Source of the DNA: Agromyces cerinus subsp. cerinus
GTDB lineage: Bacteria > Actinomycetota > Actinomycetes > Actinomycetales > Microbacteriaceae
DNA length: 64,000 nucleotides
NCBI RefSeq assembly: GCF_900142065.1
Contig: NZ_FSRJ01000002.1
Location: forward strand, 868,001-932,000
Direction: 5' to 3'
The position numbers and the translations under genes were made by a program. Shown here piece by piece: positions 1 to 9,326 of this stretch (within the stretch, counting starts at the first letter, position 1; every line of letters begins with the position of its first letter). The notes under the pieces were generated by a model, which searched no databases, was not told the DNA's origin, and saw only the letters and a list, made by a program, of their open reading frames with translations.

Positions 1-2174
1 GTGCCATCGAGCGAGATCGCACCGAACGAGACGAGCACCTCGGCACCCGAGGCGCCCGAGAGCGAGGCGCCGAGGCCGATGAACCGGAGGCCGTCGGCAT
101 CGGGCACTGCGAGGCTCACCGGGCCGCCGTCAGCCGCGACCTCGACGGACACCGGGTCGGTCGACGTCGCTGCGCCGTCCTCCGTGATGAACCACGCGGT
201 CACGGCGACGGTGCCGCCGGTGCCGGCCGGGGCGTCGAGTGCGACGGCGACGTCGAGTGCCGTGGTGCCGGCCGGCATGGCCGCGCCGGCCGCATCGGCT
301 GACGCCTCGAGCTCTGCGGCGACGCGTGCCGCCCCGGTGCCCGGCGCGATGCGGGCGGTGCCGCCTGCGGGCAGCGCCACGACGGTCGCCTGATCGGACC
401 CGATCCGCACCTCGCCGCGGAAGACCGGCCCCTCGGCCGAGATGCCCTCGGCACCCGCCAATCCGTTGTCGAGTGCCAGCGGGTCGGGGCCCTGCACGAC
501 GTCGCGACCCGCATACGACACGCGCACCTCGCCACCGGTGGCGAGCGCGGAGGCCGTGCGGTCGATGCCCTGCCAGGCGCCGGAGAACGCCGCCGACAGC
601 GTGAGCCCGGCGACCGCGAGCATCGTGACGAGGGATGCGGCGGCGTACAGCGACGCGCGCCGCGCGAGCTGCCGCATCGGCAGCGCCGGCACCAGCCCGG
701 GGCGGGCGGCGGCGAGTCGTTCGAGCACCGCGTCGATCGGTCGCGTGAGCCAGAGCGCCGCGAGCGCGAGGGCGACCAGCACGAGCATCGGTGCGAGCAC
801 GGCGATCGGGTCGACCTCCATGGCGCCCGATGCGCTCGCGACGAGCGGCGACCCGTACAACCGGAACTGCCAGAGGGCGACGGCGGCGAGCACGACGAGG
901 AGCACCCCGCCGCCCGTGGCGAGGCCGCGCGCGACCCTGCCGACCTCGTCGCCCGCGCCGCGAACGACCGGGCGACGCGCATCGAGCCAGGCGCGACCGG
1001 CGACGACGAGGAGGGCGACGACCACCACGACGGATGCCACGACGGCCGCGGTGCCCGGATCGCGGGTCTCTCCGGGGCGGGCCGCCATGAGCACGGCTTG
1101 GGCCCCCGCAGCGCCGAGGACCGCGGCCGGCACTCCGAGCACGAGCACCTCGACGGCGGTGTCGCGGGCGAGTCGCGCGGCGGAGGCGCCGCGGGCGCGG
1201 AGCAGCACCGTCTCACCGCGTCGGGCGGCGCCGAGCAACGTCGCGAGGCGGGTGAGCGCGGCGATGCCGGTGAAGGCGAGGAGCAGGATCGGCAGCGGAG
1301 CGATGGCGCGCACGGCGCCGAGGCTCGCGAGGAGCCGCGACAGGGTCGCCTCGAGGCCGCCGAGCGCACTCAGCCCGTCGGTGCCGATGGCCGGTTCGGC
1401 GCGGAGCGCGGGTTCGACATCGGGCAGTTCGGATCGGAGCAGCCGCGCTGAGTCGGGGGTCACGGAGGCGTCGACGACGGCGGTCCAGCGCACGACGATC
1501 GCCGCAGGCAGATCGAGCGCGGAGCCCTCGGCCACGAGGAACGGGCCCGCACCGTCGGCGGTCGTGCCCGAGGCGACGATGCCCTCGCCGAACCATGCCG
1601 GGTCGCTCGGTTCGAGCGGCAGCCAGGTGCCGACGACGAGGAGGCGGCGCGCCGAACCGCCCTCGAGGTCGACGAGGTCGCCGGGTGCGAGGTCGAGCGC
1701 CTCGGCGGCGGCCGCGTGCAGCGTTGCCGGCACGGCGCCCTCGGCCTCGGCCGCCGCGATCGCCTCCGGCTCCTCCGGCCAGCTGCCGTCGACGAGTTCG
1801 GAGCGCTCCGCGGCCCCGGGGTCGGCGAGCAGCACCGCGCCGAACGCCGTGTCGCCGCTCGTGGCGTCGACCGGTGCCGTCTCGACGCTGCGGCTCCAGG
1901 AGGCGTCGAACGGCGAGACCATGCGATCGAGCACGGATGCCGCGGCATCCGCCTGGGCTTCGGGGTCTTGTGCGATGCGGATCTGCCAGCGTGCCGCGCC
2001 CGCCGTGCCCTGCGCGGCGGCGAGGCTGCTGCGCAGACCGCTCGCCGAGGAGCCGGCGAGCGAGTCGATGACCGCGGTGGAGAGGCCGGAGAGCAGGAGG
2101 ACGACCGCGGCGATCGAGGCGAGCACACCCGCGCGGGCGTTCGCGCGGGCGAACGCTGTCCGTGCCGCTCCCAC
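1..2174 (-). CDS. FtsX-type ABC transporter permease (C-terminus cut by window edge)
   Basis: About 724 codons are present and the reading frame runs off the left edge, so the C-terminus is missing. A GTG at 2174 is chosen as start because GAGGAG lies 5 nt before it; an in-frame ATG at 2213 has no comparable ribosome site. The N-terminus has a hydrophobic segment (ASIAAVVLLLSGLSTAVI), then a long extracytoplasmic part, then a cluster of membrane segments (AIAPLPILLLAFTGIAALT and VEVLVLGVPAAVLGAAGAQAV), a further hydrophobic block and a second extracytoplasmic part. This is the layout of large FtsX/MacB-superfamily permeases that work with a separate ATPase on envelope or lipoprotein substrates. 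The ATPase is not visible in the window and the substrate is unknown. Confidence 0.75.
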   Translation of the reverse strand, partial: MGAARTAFARANARAGVLASIAAVVLLLSGLSTAVIDSLAGSSASGLRSSLAAAQGTAGAARWQIRIAQDPEAQADAAASVLDRMVSPFDASWSRSVETAPVDATSGDTAFGAVLLADPGAAERSELVDGSWPEEPEAIAAAEAEGAVPATLHAAAAEALDLAPGDLVDLEGGSARRLLVVGTWLPLEPSDPAWFGEGIVASGTTADGAGPFLVAEGSALDLPAAIVVRWTAVVDASVTPDSARLLRSELPDVEPALRAEPAIGTDGLSALGGLEATLSRLLASLGAVRAIAPLPILLLAFTGIAALTRLATLLGAARRGETVLLRARGASAARLARDTAVEVLVLGVPAAVLGAAGAQAVLMAARPGETRDPGTAAVVASVVVVVALLVVAGRAWLDARRPVVRGAGDEVGRVARGLATGGGVLLVVLAAVALWQFRLYGSPLVASASGAMEVDPIAVLAPMLVLVALALAALWLTRPIDAVLERLAAARPGLVPALPMRQLARRASLYAAASLVTMLAVAGLTLSAAFSGAWQGIDRTASALATGGEVRVSYAGRDVVQGPDPLALDNGLAGAEGISAEGPVFRGEVRIGSDQATVVALPAGGTARIAPGTGAARVAAELEASADAAGAAMPAGTTALDVAVALDAPAGTGGTVAVTAWFITEDGAATSTDPVSVEVAADGGPVSLAVPDADGLRFIGLGASLSGASGAEVLVSFGAISLDG

Positions 2175-2298
2175 GCGTGCTCCTCGTCGGTCGGGTCGCA
2201 CGCGCGGCGGCATAGGGGCCGGAATGGACGGCGTCTCGGGGGACGCCGTCGTCGCCCGCGCAGCGACGAATCCGCATAGCCTAACGCCGTGGTGGGTC

Positions 2299-2328
2299 TT
2301 GCGCGCCACCCGTTCGAACCCATATTCT
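2299..2328 (+). promoter_or_regulatory. Predicted promoter of the leader/ABC exporter operon
   Basis: TTGCGC (2299-2304) and TATTCT (2323-2328) are separated by 18 bp, a good match to a housekeeping sigma-70 promoter. Transcription would start near 2335, giving a leader of about 285 nt before the first exporter gene. The upstream permease is divergent. Confidence 0.55.
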
Positions 2329-2396
2329 GTAGGGCTGGCCGAGGAGTGAGTTCCGACCGGCCTCGAGGGTTCGAGACGATGACGCAGGAGGACACC

Positions 2397-2477
2397 ATGC
2401 AGACAGAAACCGACGCCCGCACGATTGCGGCCTCCGGCTCTGCCCGCCCGGCGTACCTCTTCGGGCTCGCCGGGTAG
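2397..2477 (+). CDS. Putative 26-residue leader peptide upstream of the ABC exporter
   Basis: An ATG at 2397 follows GCAGGAGGACACC, one of the best ribosome sites in the window, and opens a 26-codon frame ending in TAG at 2475-2477. An in-frame ATG at 2379 is less likely. The peptide starts MQTETDARTIAASG and ends ARPAYLFGLAG; it has no signal peptide or membrane segment. It is the only well-translated frame between the promoter at 2299 and the exporter gene at 2619. Its last ten codons lie inside a perfect 7-bp inverted repeat (CCCGGCG 2447-2453, CGCCGGG 2468-2474), so a ribosome stalled there would change RNA folding. By analogy with the BmrB leader of the heterodimeric exporter BmrCD in Bacillus subtilis, I infer a drug-sensing attenuation peptide. 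The peptide family itself is not one I can name. Confidence 0.55.
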   Translation: MQTETDARTIAASGSARPAYLFGLAG

Positions 2478-2563
2478 ACCGCCCGTCTCTCTCGCGCAGG
2501 CTCCGCCTGCTCCGCGGTTTCACGCGTTCTCGCGATCCGCGGCTTCCTCCACTCCTTCCTTTC
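2447..2563 (+). promoter_or_regulatory. Candidate transcription attenuator with three successive hairpins
   Basis: Hairpin 1 is CCCGGCG/CGCCGGG (2447-2474), overlapping the 3' end of the leader peptide. Hairpin 2 is GCAGGC-TCC-GCCTGC (2496-2510). Hairpin 3 is a nested structure with outer CCGCGG copies (2512-2517 and 2537-2542) and inner CGCG-TTCT-CGCG, followed by a pyrimidine-rich tract to 2563 that could act as a terminator in a high-GC host. The order peptide, hairpins, terminator-like stem, then exporter gene fits ribosome-mediated attenuation. Alternative pairings between hairpins were not computed. Confidence 0.45.
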
Positions 2564-2618
2564 ACCGACCGGCCCTTCCGCGGGCGCTCGGTGCTCCCAT
2601 CCCGATTGGAACCCGGCT

Positions 2619-4520
2619 GTGTCCGTATCCCTGCAAACGCCGACCGCACCCGACGCGCCCGAACCCGCGTCGCAGCCTCCTCGACTGGGCACCGTCCGCG
2701 CGCTCTGGCGACTGCGCGAGTACGCCGGGCCCGCCATGCCGGCATTCGCCGGCAGCATGGCCGCGGCCCTCGTCGCCCAGCTCATCGCGCTGACGATCCC
2801 GCAGGTGCTGCAGCAGATCGTCGACGGGCCGCTCGCGAACCAGGAGGCTGACGCGGTCATTCCGCTCGCTCTGCTGGTCTTCGTGCTCGGGGCCGTCGAA
2901 GCGATCCTCTTCGCGGTCCGGCGCTGGCTGGTGGTCGGCCCCGGCACCAAGGTCGAGGCGCGCATGCGCAACGCCCTGTACGCGAAGCTGCAGGACCTTC
3001 CGGTGAGCTTCCACGACCGCTGGCCGAGCGGCCAGCTGCTCTCGCGAGCGGTCAGCGACCTCGGCCTGATCCGTCGGTGGCTGTCGTTCGGCCTCGTGCT
3101 GACGGGGGCCAACGTCGTCATCATCGTGGTCGGCGTCGGCATCCTGATGTCGATGAACTGGTTCCTCGGGCTCATCTTCCTCGTCTGCTCGCTGCCGCTG
3201 TGGTGGGCGGGCTGGCGCTTCGAGGGCCGGTACTCCGAGATGTCGCGACTCAGCCAGGACCAGGCGGGCGACCTCGCGACCGCCGTCGAGGAGTCGGTGC
3301 ACGGCATCCGCGTGCTGAAGGCCTTCGGCCGGGGCAAGCACGCCCTCTCGACCTTCCGTGCGCAGGCCGAATCGCTGCGCAGCACCGAGATCGAGAAGGC
3401 GCGCCTCGACGCGAACATCTGGGTGTGGATCATGGTCGTGCCCGCGATCGCCCTGTCGCTCTGCCTCGTGGTGGGCGTCTGGCTCGCCTCGCAGGGCCAA
3501 CTCAGCGTCGGCGAGCTCGTCGCGTTCTTCGCGACCGCGACGGTGCTCGCGTGGCCGATCGAGTCGATCGGCTTCATGCTCGCGTTCGCGCTCGACGCGC
3601 GCACCGCGACCGACCGCTACTTCGACATCCTCGACAGCGAGAACACGATCGTCGACCCTGCGGAGCCGCGCACGCTCGAGCGGCCGCGAGGCGAGCTCGC
3701 GTTCAGCGACGTGCACTTCCGCTACCAGGACTCGCCGGAGCGGTTCGGCGACCTGCTCGACGGCGTCGACCTCGTGCTGGAGCCCGGGGAGACGATGGCG
3801 CTCGTCGGCCTCACGGGCTGCGGCAAGACGACGATGACCGCCCTCACGACGCGGCTGTACGACGTCACCGCGGGGTCGGTGACCCTCGACGGCGTCGACG
3901 TGCGGGCCTTCAGCCGCGACGAGCTGCGCACCCACATCGCGATGGCGTTCGAGGACGCGACCCTGTTCAGCGCCTCGGTCAGGGACAACGTGCTGCTCGG
4001 GCGGCCCGAGCTCGCGGGCGATGAGCCGGCGGTGCGCGCCGAGGCCGATCGCGTGCTCGACGAGGCGCTGCGCATCGCGCAGGCGGGCTTCGTCTACGAC
4101 CTGCCCGACGGGCTCGACACGAAGGTGGGCGAAGAGGGCATGAGCCTCTCGGGCGGCCAGCGGCAGCGCCTCGCCCTCGCGCGCGCCGTCGCGGCCAAGC
4201 CTGCGGTGCTCGTGCTCGACGACCCGCTCTCGGCGCTCGACGTCGCGACCGAGGCGCGAGTCGAGGCCGAGCTCCGTTCGGTGCTCGCCTCGACCACCGC
4301 CCTCATCGTGGCGCATCGGCCGTCGACGGTCATGCTCGCCGACCGGGTCGCGCTGCTCGAGCACGGGCGGGTCACGGCCGTCGGCACCCATTCGGAGCTC
4401 CTCCGCGAGAGCGAGCACTACCGCTTCGTCATCACGAGCCTCGAAGACGACGAGCGCAGAAGCACCGGCGTCGATGCCGTCGACGTCGACACCACGATCC
4501 GAGAGGAGGCCGCATCATGA
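2619..4520 (+). CDS. Heterodimeric ABC exporter, subunit 1 (degenerate catalytic residues)
   Basis: A 633-residue half transporter with six membrane helices (about residues 35-330) fused to an ATPase domain (about 360-600). Walker A is GLTGCGKTT, the signature is the consensus LSGGQ, and the H-loop is AHRPST. Two catalytic positions are altered: the Q-loop Gln appears to be Glu (AFEDATLF) and the Walker B catalytic Glu is Asp ([11 protein letters not shown]). The next gene has the complementary defect in its signature, so the pair should assemble with one consensus and one degenerate ATP site, as in TM287/288 and BmrCD. Multidrug or lipid export is the likely role. The GTG start has only a weak TTGGAA ribosome site, compatible with leader-dependent control. 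The stop overlaps the next ATG. Confidence 0.9.
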   Translation: MSVSLQTPTAPDAPEPASQPPRLGTVRALWRLREYAGPAMPAFAGSMAAALVAQLIALTIPQVLQQIVDGPLANQEADAVIPLALLVFVLGAVEAILFAVRRWLVVGPGTKVEARMRNALYAKLQDLPVSFHDRWPSGQLLSRAVSDLGLIRRWLSFGLVLTGANVVIIVVGVGILMSMNWFLGLIFLVCSLPLWWAGWRFEGRYSEMSRLSQDQAGDLATAVEESVHGIRVLKAFGRGKHALSTFRAQAESLRSTEIEKARLDANIWVWIMVVPAIALSLCLVVGVWLASQGQLSVGELVAFFATATVLAWPIESIGFMLAFALDARTATDRYFDILDSENTIVDPAEPRTLERPRGELAFSDVHFRYQDSPERFGDLLDGVDLVLEPGETMALVGLTGCGKTTMTALTTRLYDVTAGSVTLDGVDVRAFSRDELRTHIAMAFEDATLFSASVRDNVLLGRPELAGDEPAVRAEADRVLDEALRIAQAGFVYDLPDGLDTKVGEEGMSLSGGQRQRLALARAVAAKPAVLVLDDPLSALDVATEARVEAELRSVLASTTALIVAHRPSTVMLADRVALLEHGRVTAVGTHSELLRESEHYRFVITSLEDDERRSTGVDAVDVDTTIREEAAS

Positions 4521-6322
4521 GCGTCACCGGTGTGCAGGGCGAAGAACGCCAGGACTACTCGAAGGCCGAATCCGCGCAGATCCGCGCCCGTTCGCGGCGC
4601 CTGCTCGGGTCGCTCCTCGCCCCGCAGAAGGCGCGGCTCTGGTGGACGGCGGTCGCCATCATCATCTCGTCGGCCGCCCAGGTCGCCGGCCCCGCCCTCA
4701 TCGGGTACGGCATCGACCAGGGCATCCCCGCGCTCATGCAGCAGAACTGGTTCCCGGTCGCGTTCGCGGGCATCGCGTACCTGCTGACCGGGCTCGCGGG
4801 CGCGTTCCTCATCTCGGTGTACATCCGTCAGTCGGCGCGCATCAGCCAGGCGGTGCTGATCGACCTCCGCACCCGGGTGTTCCTGCACACGCAGAAGCTC
4901 TCGCTCGAGTTCCACGAGTCCTACACCTCGGGCCGCATCATCTCGCGGCAGACGAGCGACCTCGACGCGATCCGCGAGCTCATGGACGAGGGGTTGACGC
5001 TGCTCGTGCGGGGCCTCATGTACATGGTGTTCACGGGCATCATGCTCGTCATCGTCGATGCGCCGTCGGCACTCGTGCTGCTCGTCGCGCTGATCCCGCT
5101 CGGCATCCTCACCCGGTGGTTCCAGGTGCGCTCGCAGCAGCTGTTCCGGCGATCGCGGGTGGCGTCGGCCAAGCTCATCGTGCAGTTCGTCGAGACCATG
5201 ACCGGCATCCGCGCGGTGCAGGCCTTCCGCAAGCAGCGGCGCAACGAGACGGAGTTCGGCGGGCTCGTGGAGGACTACCGCGACGTGAACGCGAAGGTGC
5301 TCGGCCTCTTCGCGATCTACAACCCGGGGCTCGCCCTGATCGGCAACACCGCGGTGGCGGCCACCCTCGTGCTCGGCGGCTTCCGGGTCGTCGACGGTGC
5401 GATGGGCGTCGGCGTGCTCCTGTCGGTCGTGCTCTACACGAAGCGCTTCTTCGACCCGATGGAGGACATGGCGATGTTCTACAACGGGTACCAGTCGGCC
5501 TCGTCGGCGCTCGAGAAGATCTCGGGCGTGCTCGAGGAGGAGCCGAGCGTGCCCGATCCGGTGAAGCCCGTCGATCTGTGGAACGCGGAGGGTCGCGTGC
5601 GCTTCGACGGCGTCGAGTTCGCCTACACGAAGGACCGCGTCATCCTGCCGCGCTTCGATCTCGACGTCCCGGCGGGGCAGACCATCGCCCTCGTCGGGTC
5701 GACGGGAGCCGGCAAGTCGACGCTCGCCAAGCTCATCGCGCGCTTCTACGACCCGAGCGACGGGGCGGTCACCCTCGACGGCGTCTCGCTCACCGAGCTG
5801 CACCCGAAGGACCTGCGACGCGCGATCGTCATGGTCACGCAGGAGGCCTACCTCTTCTCGGGGTCGGTGGCCGACAACATCGCGCTCGGCAAGCCCGACG
5901 CGTCGTTCGACGAGATCGTGCGCGCGGCGATGGCGGTCGGTGCGCACGAGTTCATCGAGGGACTGCCGAACGGCTACGACACCGACGTGAACAAGCGCGG
6001 CGGGCGGGTCAGCGCCGGCCAGCGGCAGCTCATCTCGTTCGCGCGGGCGTTCCTCGCGAACCCCGCCGTGCTGATCCTCGACGAGGCGACCTCCTCGCTC
6101 GACATCCCGAGCGAGCGGCTCGTGCAGGAGGGCCTCACGAAGCTCCTCGCCGACCGCACCGCGGTGATCATCGCGCACCGTCTGTCGACGGTCGCGATCG
6201 CCGACCGGGTGCTCGTGATGGAACACGGGCGCATCGTCGAAGACGGTGCACCGGCCGACCTGATCGCGGGTACGGGCCACTTCGCGGCGATGCACGCAGC
6301 GTGGCGGGACTCGCTGGTCTGA
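4517..6322 (+). CDS. Heterodimeric ABC exporter, subunit 2 (consensus Walker B)
   Basis: A 601-residue half transporter whose ATG overlaps the upstream stop (ATGA), so translation is coupled. Six membrane helices occupy about residues 45-340 and the ATPase domain about 370-590. Walker A is GSTGAGKST, the Q-loop is VTQEAYLF, Walker B is [11 protein letters not shown] with the catalytic Glu, and the H-loop is AHRLST. The signature is VSAGQ instead of LSGGQ. With subunit 1 it would form an asymmetric exporter: this Walker A/B plus the partner LSGGQ makes the active site, and this VSAGQ plus the partner Asp makes the degenerate site. A strong hairpin follows the gene. Confidence 0.92.
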   Translation: MSVTGVQGEERQDYSKAESAQIRARSRRLLGSLLAPQKARLWWTAVAIIISSAAQVAGPALIGYGIDQGIPALMQQNWFPVAFAGIAYLLTGLAGAFLISVYIRQSARISQAVLIDLRTRVFLHTQKLSLEFHESYTSGRIISRQTSDLDAIRELMDEGLTLLVRGLMYMVFTGIMLVIVDAPSALVLLVALIPLGILTRWFQVRSQQLFRRSRVASAKLIVQFVETMTGIRAVQAFRKQRRNETEFGGLVEDYRDVNAKVLGLFAIYNPGLALIGNTAVAATLVLGGFRVVDGAMGVGVLLSVVLYTKRFFDPMEDMAMFYNGYQSASSALEKISGVLEEEPSVPDPVKPVDLWNAEGRVRFDGVEFAYTKDRVILPRFDLDVPAGQTIALVGSTGAGKSTLAKLIARFYDPSDGAVTLDGVSLTELHPKDLRRAIVMVTQEAYLFSGSVADNIALGKPDASFDEIVRAAMAVGAHEFIEGLPNGYDTDVNKRGGRVSAGQRQLISFARAFLANPAVLILDEATSSLDIPSERLVQEGLTKLLADRTAVIIAHRLSTVAIADRVLVMEHGRIVEDGAPADLIAGTGHFAAMHAAWRDSLV

Positions 6323-6344
6323 GCCGAATCATCCAGCTTGACCG

Positions 6345-6379
6345 TTCAGAGGGGTGCCCGCCTCGGGGCACCCCCTGAA
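6345..6379. terminator. Strong hairpin terminator after the exporter operon
   Basis: An almost perfect stem pairs TTCAG-GGGGTGCCC with GGGCACCCC-CTGAA around a short loop. There is no T tract, which is common for actinobacterial terminators. It separates the exporter genes from the two-component genes. Confidence 0.65.
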
Positions 6380-6469
6380 CTGGGCGCGCGGCATGTGCCT
6401 CGCGCGCGATACGCTCACGACAGGCGGGCACACCGTCATGGTCAGGCCTGCCCTCGGATTGGAGGAGAC

Positions 6470-7135
6470 ATGGAGACGCCCGAACGTCCCCTGCGCGTCG
6501 CGATCGCCGACGACGCACTGCTCCTGCGCGAGGGCATCGCGAAGGTGCTCGCCGACGGCGGTCTCGAGGTCGTCGCCTCGGTCGGCACGGGCGTCGAACT
6601 GCTCGAGGTCGCCGCACGCGGGGGACTCGACGCAGCAGTGCTCGACATCAGGATGCCGCCGAGCTACCGCGACGAGGGCATCGTCGCGCTCGAGGAGATG
6701 CGCGCGCAGGGCTCGACGATCGGCGTGCTGCTGCTCTCGATGTACGCGACGCCCGAGTACGCGCTGCGGGTCATGGGCGCGGGCAGCGGCACCGGGTACC
6801 TCCTGAAGGAACGCGTCTCCGAGCCCCAGACCCTCGTGCGCGCCGTCGAGACGGTCGCCTCGGGCGGTTCGGTCGTCGACCCCGAGGTCGTCGAGCAGCT
6901 CGTGCAGCGCACGCGCGCCGACGACCCGCTCTCCCGCCTCACCGAGCGTGAACGGTCCGTGCTCGAGCTCATGGCCCAGGGGTACTCCAACGGCGGCATC
7001 GCGCAGACGCTCTTCCTCGGGCTGAAGACCGTCGAGACGCATGTGCGCTCCATCCTGCAGAAACTCGACCTCGAGGAGTCGCCCGAGCATCACCGGAGGG
7101 TGCTCGCGGTGCTGACGCTCCTCGGCGCGAGGTGA
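6470..7135 (+). CDS. NarL/LuxR-family response regulator
   Basis: 221 residues starting at the ATG at 6470, which has GGAGGAG 3 nt upstream of it in GGATTGGAGGAGAC; the longer frame from 6338 runs through the terminator and is rejected. The receiver domain (about 8-125) has the acidic pair IADDALL, the phosphoacceptor Asp in AVLDIRMPP, Ser in LLLSMY and Lys in YLLKE. The C-terminal LuxR helix-turn-helix (about 155-215) contains LTERERSVLELMAQGYSN and KTVETHVRSIL. Its stop overlaps the start of the histidine kinase gene, so the two form a two-component pair. Target genes are unknown; the adjacent exporter is a reasonable candidate. Confidence 0.93.
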   Translation: METPERPLRVAIADDALLLREGIAKVLADGGLEVVASVGTGVELLEVAARGGLDAAVLDIRMPPSYRDEGIVALEEMRAQGSTIGVLLLSMYATPEYALRVMGAGSGTGYLLKERVSEPQTLVRAVETVASGGSVVDPEVVEQLVQRTRADDPLSRLTERERSVLELMAQGYSNGGIAQTLFLGLKTVETHVRSILQKLDLEESPEHHRRVLAVLTLLGAR

Positions 7136-8919
7136 TGGCCCCCGGCCGCAAGGGCCGGATCATCAGGCGCACGATCGTCATCGCGCTCGTCGTGGCCGCG
7201 AGCCTCACGATGGAGATCACGGGGTTCCTCGCGACCCCCGGGGAGCTGCGGCGCGAGGTGTCGTGGACGACGCTGCACGCGATCGTCCCGCTCGTGTTCG
7301 CCGCGTGCGCGGGGGTGGCGTGGGCGATCGGGCCCTCGCGCCTGCCGGCCCGTCTCATGGTCATCTTCCCGCTCGTGTGGATCCCGCTCTCGTTCCTCCG
7401 CGTCATCGAGCACGTCGCCTGGCTCTGGCCCTTCGTCTACGGCGTGCACCTCTGGTGGGCGGTGCTCACCGGCATCCTCGTGCTGCTGTATCCCCGTGGC
7501 CGGCTGATCGACGGCGTCGACCGCTGGATCGCGGGCATCGCGCTCGTCACCTCGGTCGGCTACCTGCTCGGAGTGCTGCTGCTCGGCCAGCCGTCGGCCG
7601 CGGTCTGCGACTGCACCGTCAATCCCTATCTCGTCGCCGACGCACCCGGCGTGTTCGCGATCATCGACGTCGGCTACCGCGCCATCGGCGTGCTGCTCGC
7701 GATCGTCATCGCGGTGCGACTGCTCGTGCGGTGGGTGCGCGGCAGCGTGCCGGCCCGCACCGTCGCGTTCCTCATGCCGATCGCCCTGATCGCCTGGGTG
7801 ATCACCCTCGCGATCCAGGCCGCGGCGTACGCCTCGGGCGGCGCCGACCTCGTGCTCGACACGGTCTCGCTCGTGGCGATCGCCTCGATCCCCGTCAGCT
7901 TCGTCGCGGGCATCGCGCACGCGCGCAACATGCGTGCCCGCGTCGCCGATCTCATGCGCATCACGCGCGAGGGCGCCGATCGCGGCCTCTGGGCGGAGTC
8001 GCTCGCGCGCACCCTTCGCGACGCCTCGGTGCGCGTCTACTGGTGGGACGAGGAGCGCGCCGGGTACGCGGATGCCTCGGGGGAGCCGCTCGACGACAGC
8101 CCCGCCGCCCGCCGCAGCGACCACGGCCTGCTGCCCGTCTCCTCGCCGACCGGCATGCCCATCGCCGTGATCCGCCACGACCGCGTGCTCACCGACAACA
8201 TGCGCCTGCTCGACGGCGTCTCGAGCGCACTGCGCCTCTCGGTCGACAACGGCCGGCTGCGGTCCGAGATCGAGCGCACCCTCGAACAGGTGCGCCAGTC
8301 GCGGGCCCGCATCCTCGAAGCGGGCGACGAGGCGAGGCGCCGCATCGAGCGCGACCTGCACGACGGGGCGCAGCAGCACCTCGTCTCGCTCGGCATGCGA
8401 CTTCGCCTCGCGGCGAACCAGGCCCGCGACCGCGGGGTCGAGCCGCTCGGGGTCGAACTCGACGGCACGATCCTGATGTTGAACCAGGCGCTCAAGGAGC
8501 TCAGGGAGCTCGCCCACGGCATCCATCCCTCGCTGCTGTCGTCGGGCGGGCTCGCGCTCGCCGTGCCCGAACTCGCGGGCCGCTGCCCCGTGCCGGTCGA
8601 GATCGACGTGCAGGCCGAGGGGCGCCTGCCCGAGGTCGTCGAGTCGACCGCGTACTTCGTGGTCTCCGAGGCGCTCGCGAACGTCGCCAAGCACGCGCAG
8701 GCGACCAGGGGCTGGGTGCGGGCCGTGCTCGTCGACGGCGAACTCGAGCTCGTCGTACGCGACAACGGGGTCGGCGGGGCATCCGCCGACGGCAGCGGCA
8801 TGCTCGGCATCGCCGACCGCGTCGACGCGGTGGGCGGCCGGTTCCGCCTCGACAGCGAGCCGGGTGCCGGCACGACGATCACCATTCGCATCCCGCTCGG
8901 CCGGTTCACCTCGACCTGA
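7135..8919 (+). CDS. NarL-type membrane sensor histidine kinase
   Basis: 594 residues from the ATG at 7135 (a GTG at 7132 is also possible); the ATG overlaps the regulator stop. Several membrane helices fill about residues 12-260 (for example ITLAIQAAAY and VSLVAIASIPVSFVAGIAHA). A linker leads to a HisKA_3 dimerisation and phosphoacceptor motif, ARRRIERDLHDGAQQHLVSL, in which the His of RDLHDGA is the predicted phosphorylation site. The HATPase domain follows with an N-box near SEALANVAKHA and the G1 box DNGVGGA. The sensing part is embedded in the membrane with little extracellular sequence, so the signal is probably membrane-associated. Confidence 0.93.
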   Translation: MAPGRKGRIIRRTIVIALVVAASLTMEITGFLATPGELRREVSWTTLHAIVPLVFAACAGVAWAIGPSRLPARLMVIFPLVWIPLSFLRVIEHVAWLWPFVYGVHLWWAVLTGILVLLYPRGRLIDGVDRWIAGIALVTSVGYLLGVLLLGQPSAAVCDCTVNPYLVADAPGVFAIIDVGYRAIGVLLAIVIAVRLLVRWVRGSVPARTVAFLMPIALIAWVITLAIQAAAYASGGADLVLDTVSLVAIASIPVSFVAGIAHARNMRARVADLMRITREGADRGLWAESLARTLRDASVRVYWWDEERAGYADASGEPLDDSPAARRSDHGLLPVSSPTGMPIAVIRHDRVLTDNMRLLDGVSSALRLSVDNGRLRSEIERTLEQVRQSRARILEAGDEARRRIERDLHDGAQQHLVSLGMRLRLAANQARDRGVEPLGVELDGTILMLNQALKELRELAHGIHPSLLSSGGLALAVPELAGRCPVPVEIDVQAEGRLPEVVESTAYFVVSEALANVAKHAQATRGWVRAVLVDGELELVVRDNGVGGASADGSGMLGIADRVDAVGGRFRLDSEPGAGTTITIRIPLGRFTST

Positions 8920-8955
8920 TCCGGTGAACGGTCGCGCAGCGCCGGCGACGGCCGG

Positions 8956-9297
8956 TCAGCCGCGCCAGCGGCAGGCCGCGAGATCGATGCGGTAGCCGTC
9001 GTCGTCGGCCGAAGGTCGCAGCGGGGTGCCCTCGGCGACGTAGTGCCGCCGCGCCCGTTCGGCGTGCCCGGCCGGAGGGCGGCCGCCGGCGCGAACGACC
9101 CGCCACCACGGCACGTCACCGCCCGCGCGCGCCATCACCCGTCCGACGGCGCGTGCCCCGCGCGAGCCGAGCAGCGCCGCGACGTCGCCGTAGGTCGCGA
9201 CCTGCCCTGCGGGGATGTCGGCGACGACCACGAGCACCGCCTCGACGAACCCCTCGGCGGGCTGCGGACGGCGTCCGGCGGCGTGCTGCTGCGACAT
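8956..9297 (-). CDS. Alkyltransferase-like (ATL) DNA-binding protein
   Basis: 113 residues, starting at ATG 9297 (MSQQHAAG). It is the C-terminal DNA-binding domain of the MGMT/Ogt family, with the helix-turn-helix region IPAGQVATYGDVAALLGSRG. The active-site PCHRV motif of alkyltransferases reads PWWRVV, so the acceptor Cys is replaced by Trp and the protein cannot take alkyl groups. Family knowledge: ATL proteins bind O6-alkylguanine and hand the lesion to nucleotide excision repair. It follows the acetyltransferase gene on the same strand, 29 nt apart. Confidence 0.85.
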   Translation of the reverse strand: MSQQHAAGRRPQPAEGFVEAVLVVVADIPAGQVATYGDVAALLGSRGARAVGRVMARAGGDVPWWRVVRAGGRPPAGHAERARRHYVAEGTPLRPSADDDGYRIDLAACRWRG

Positions 9298-9326
9298 CCG
9301 GTGCGCCAGATCGCTCGGGTGCCCCG

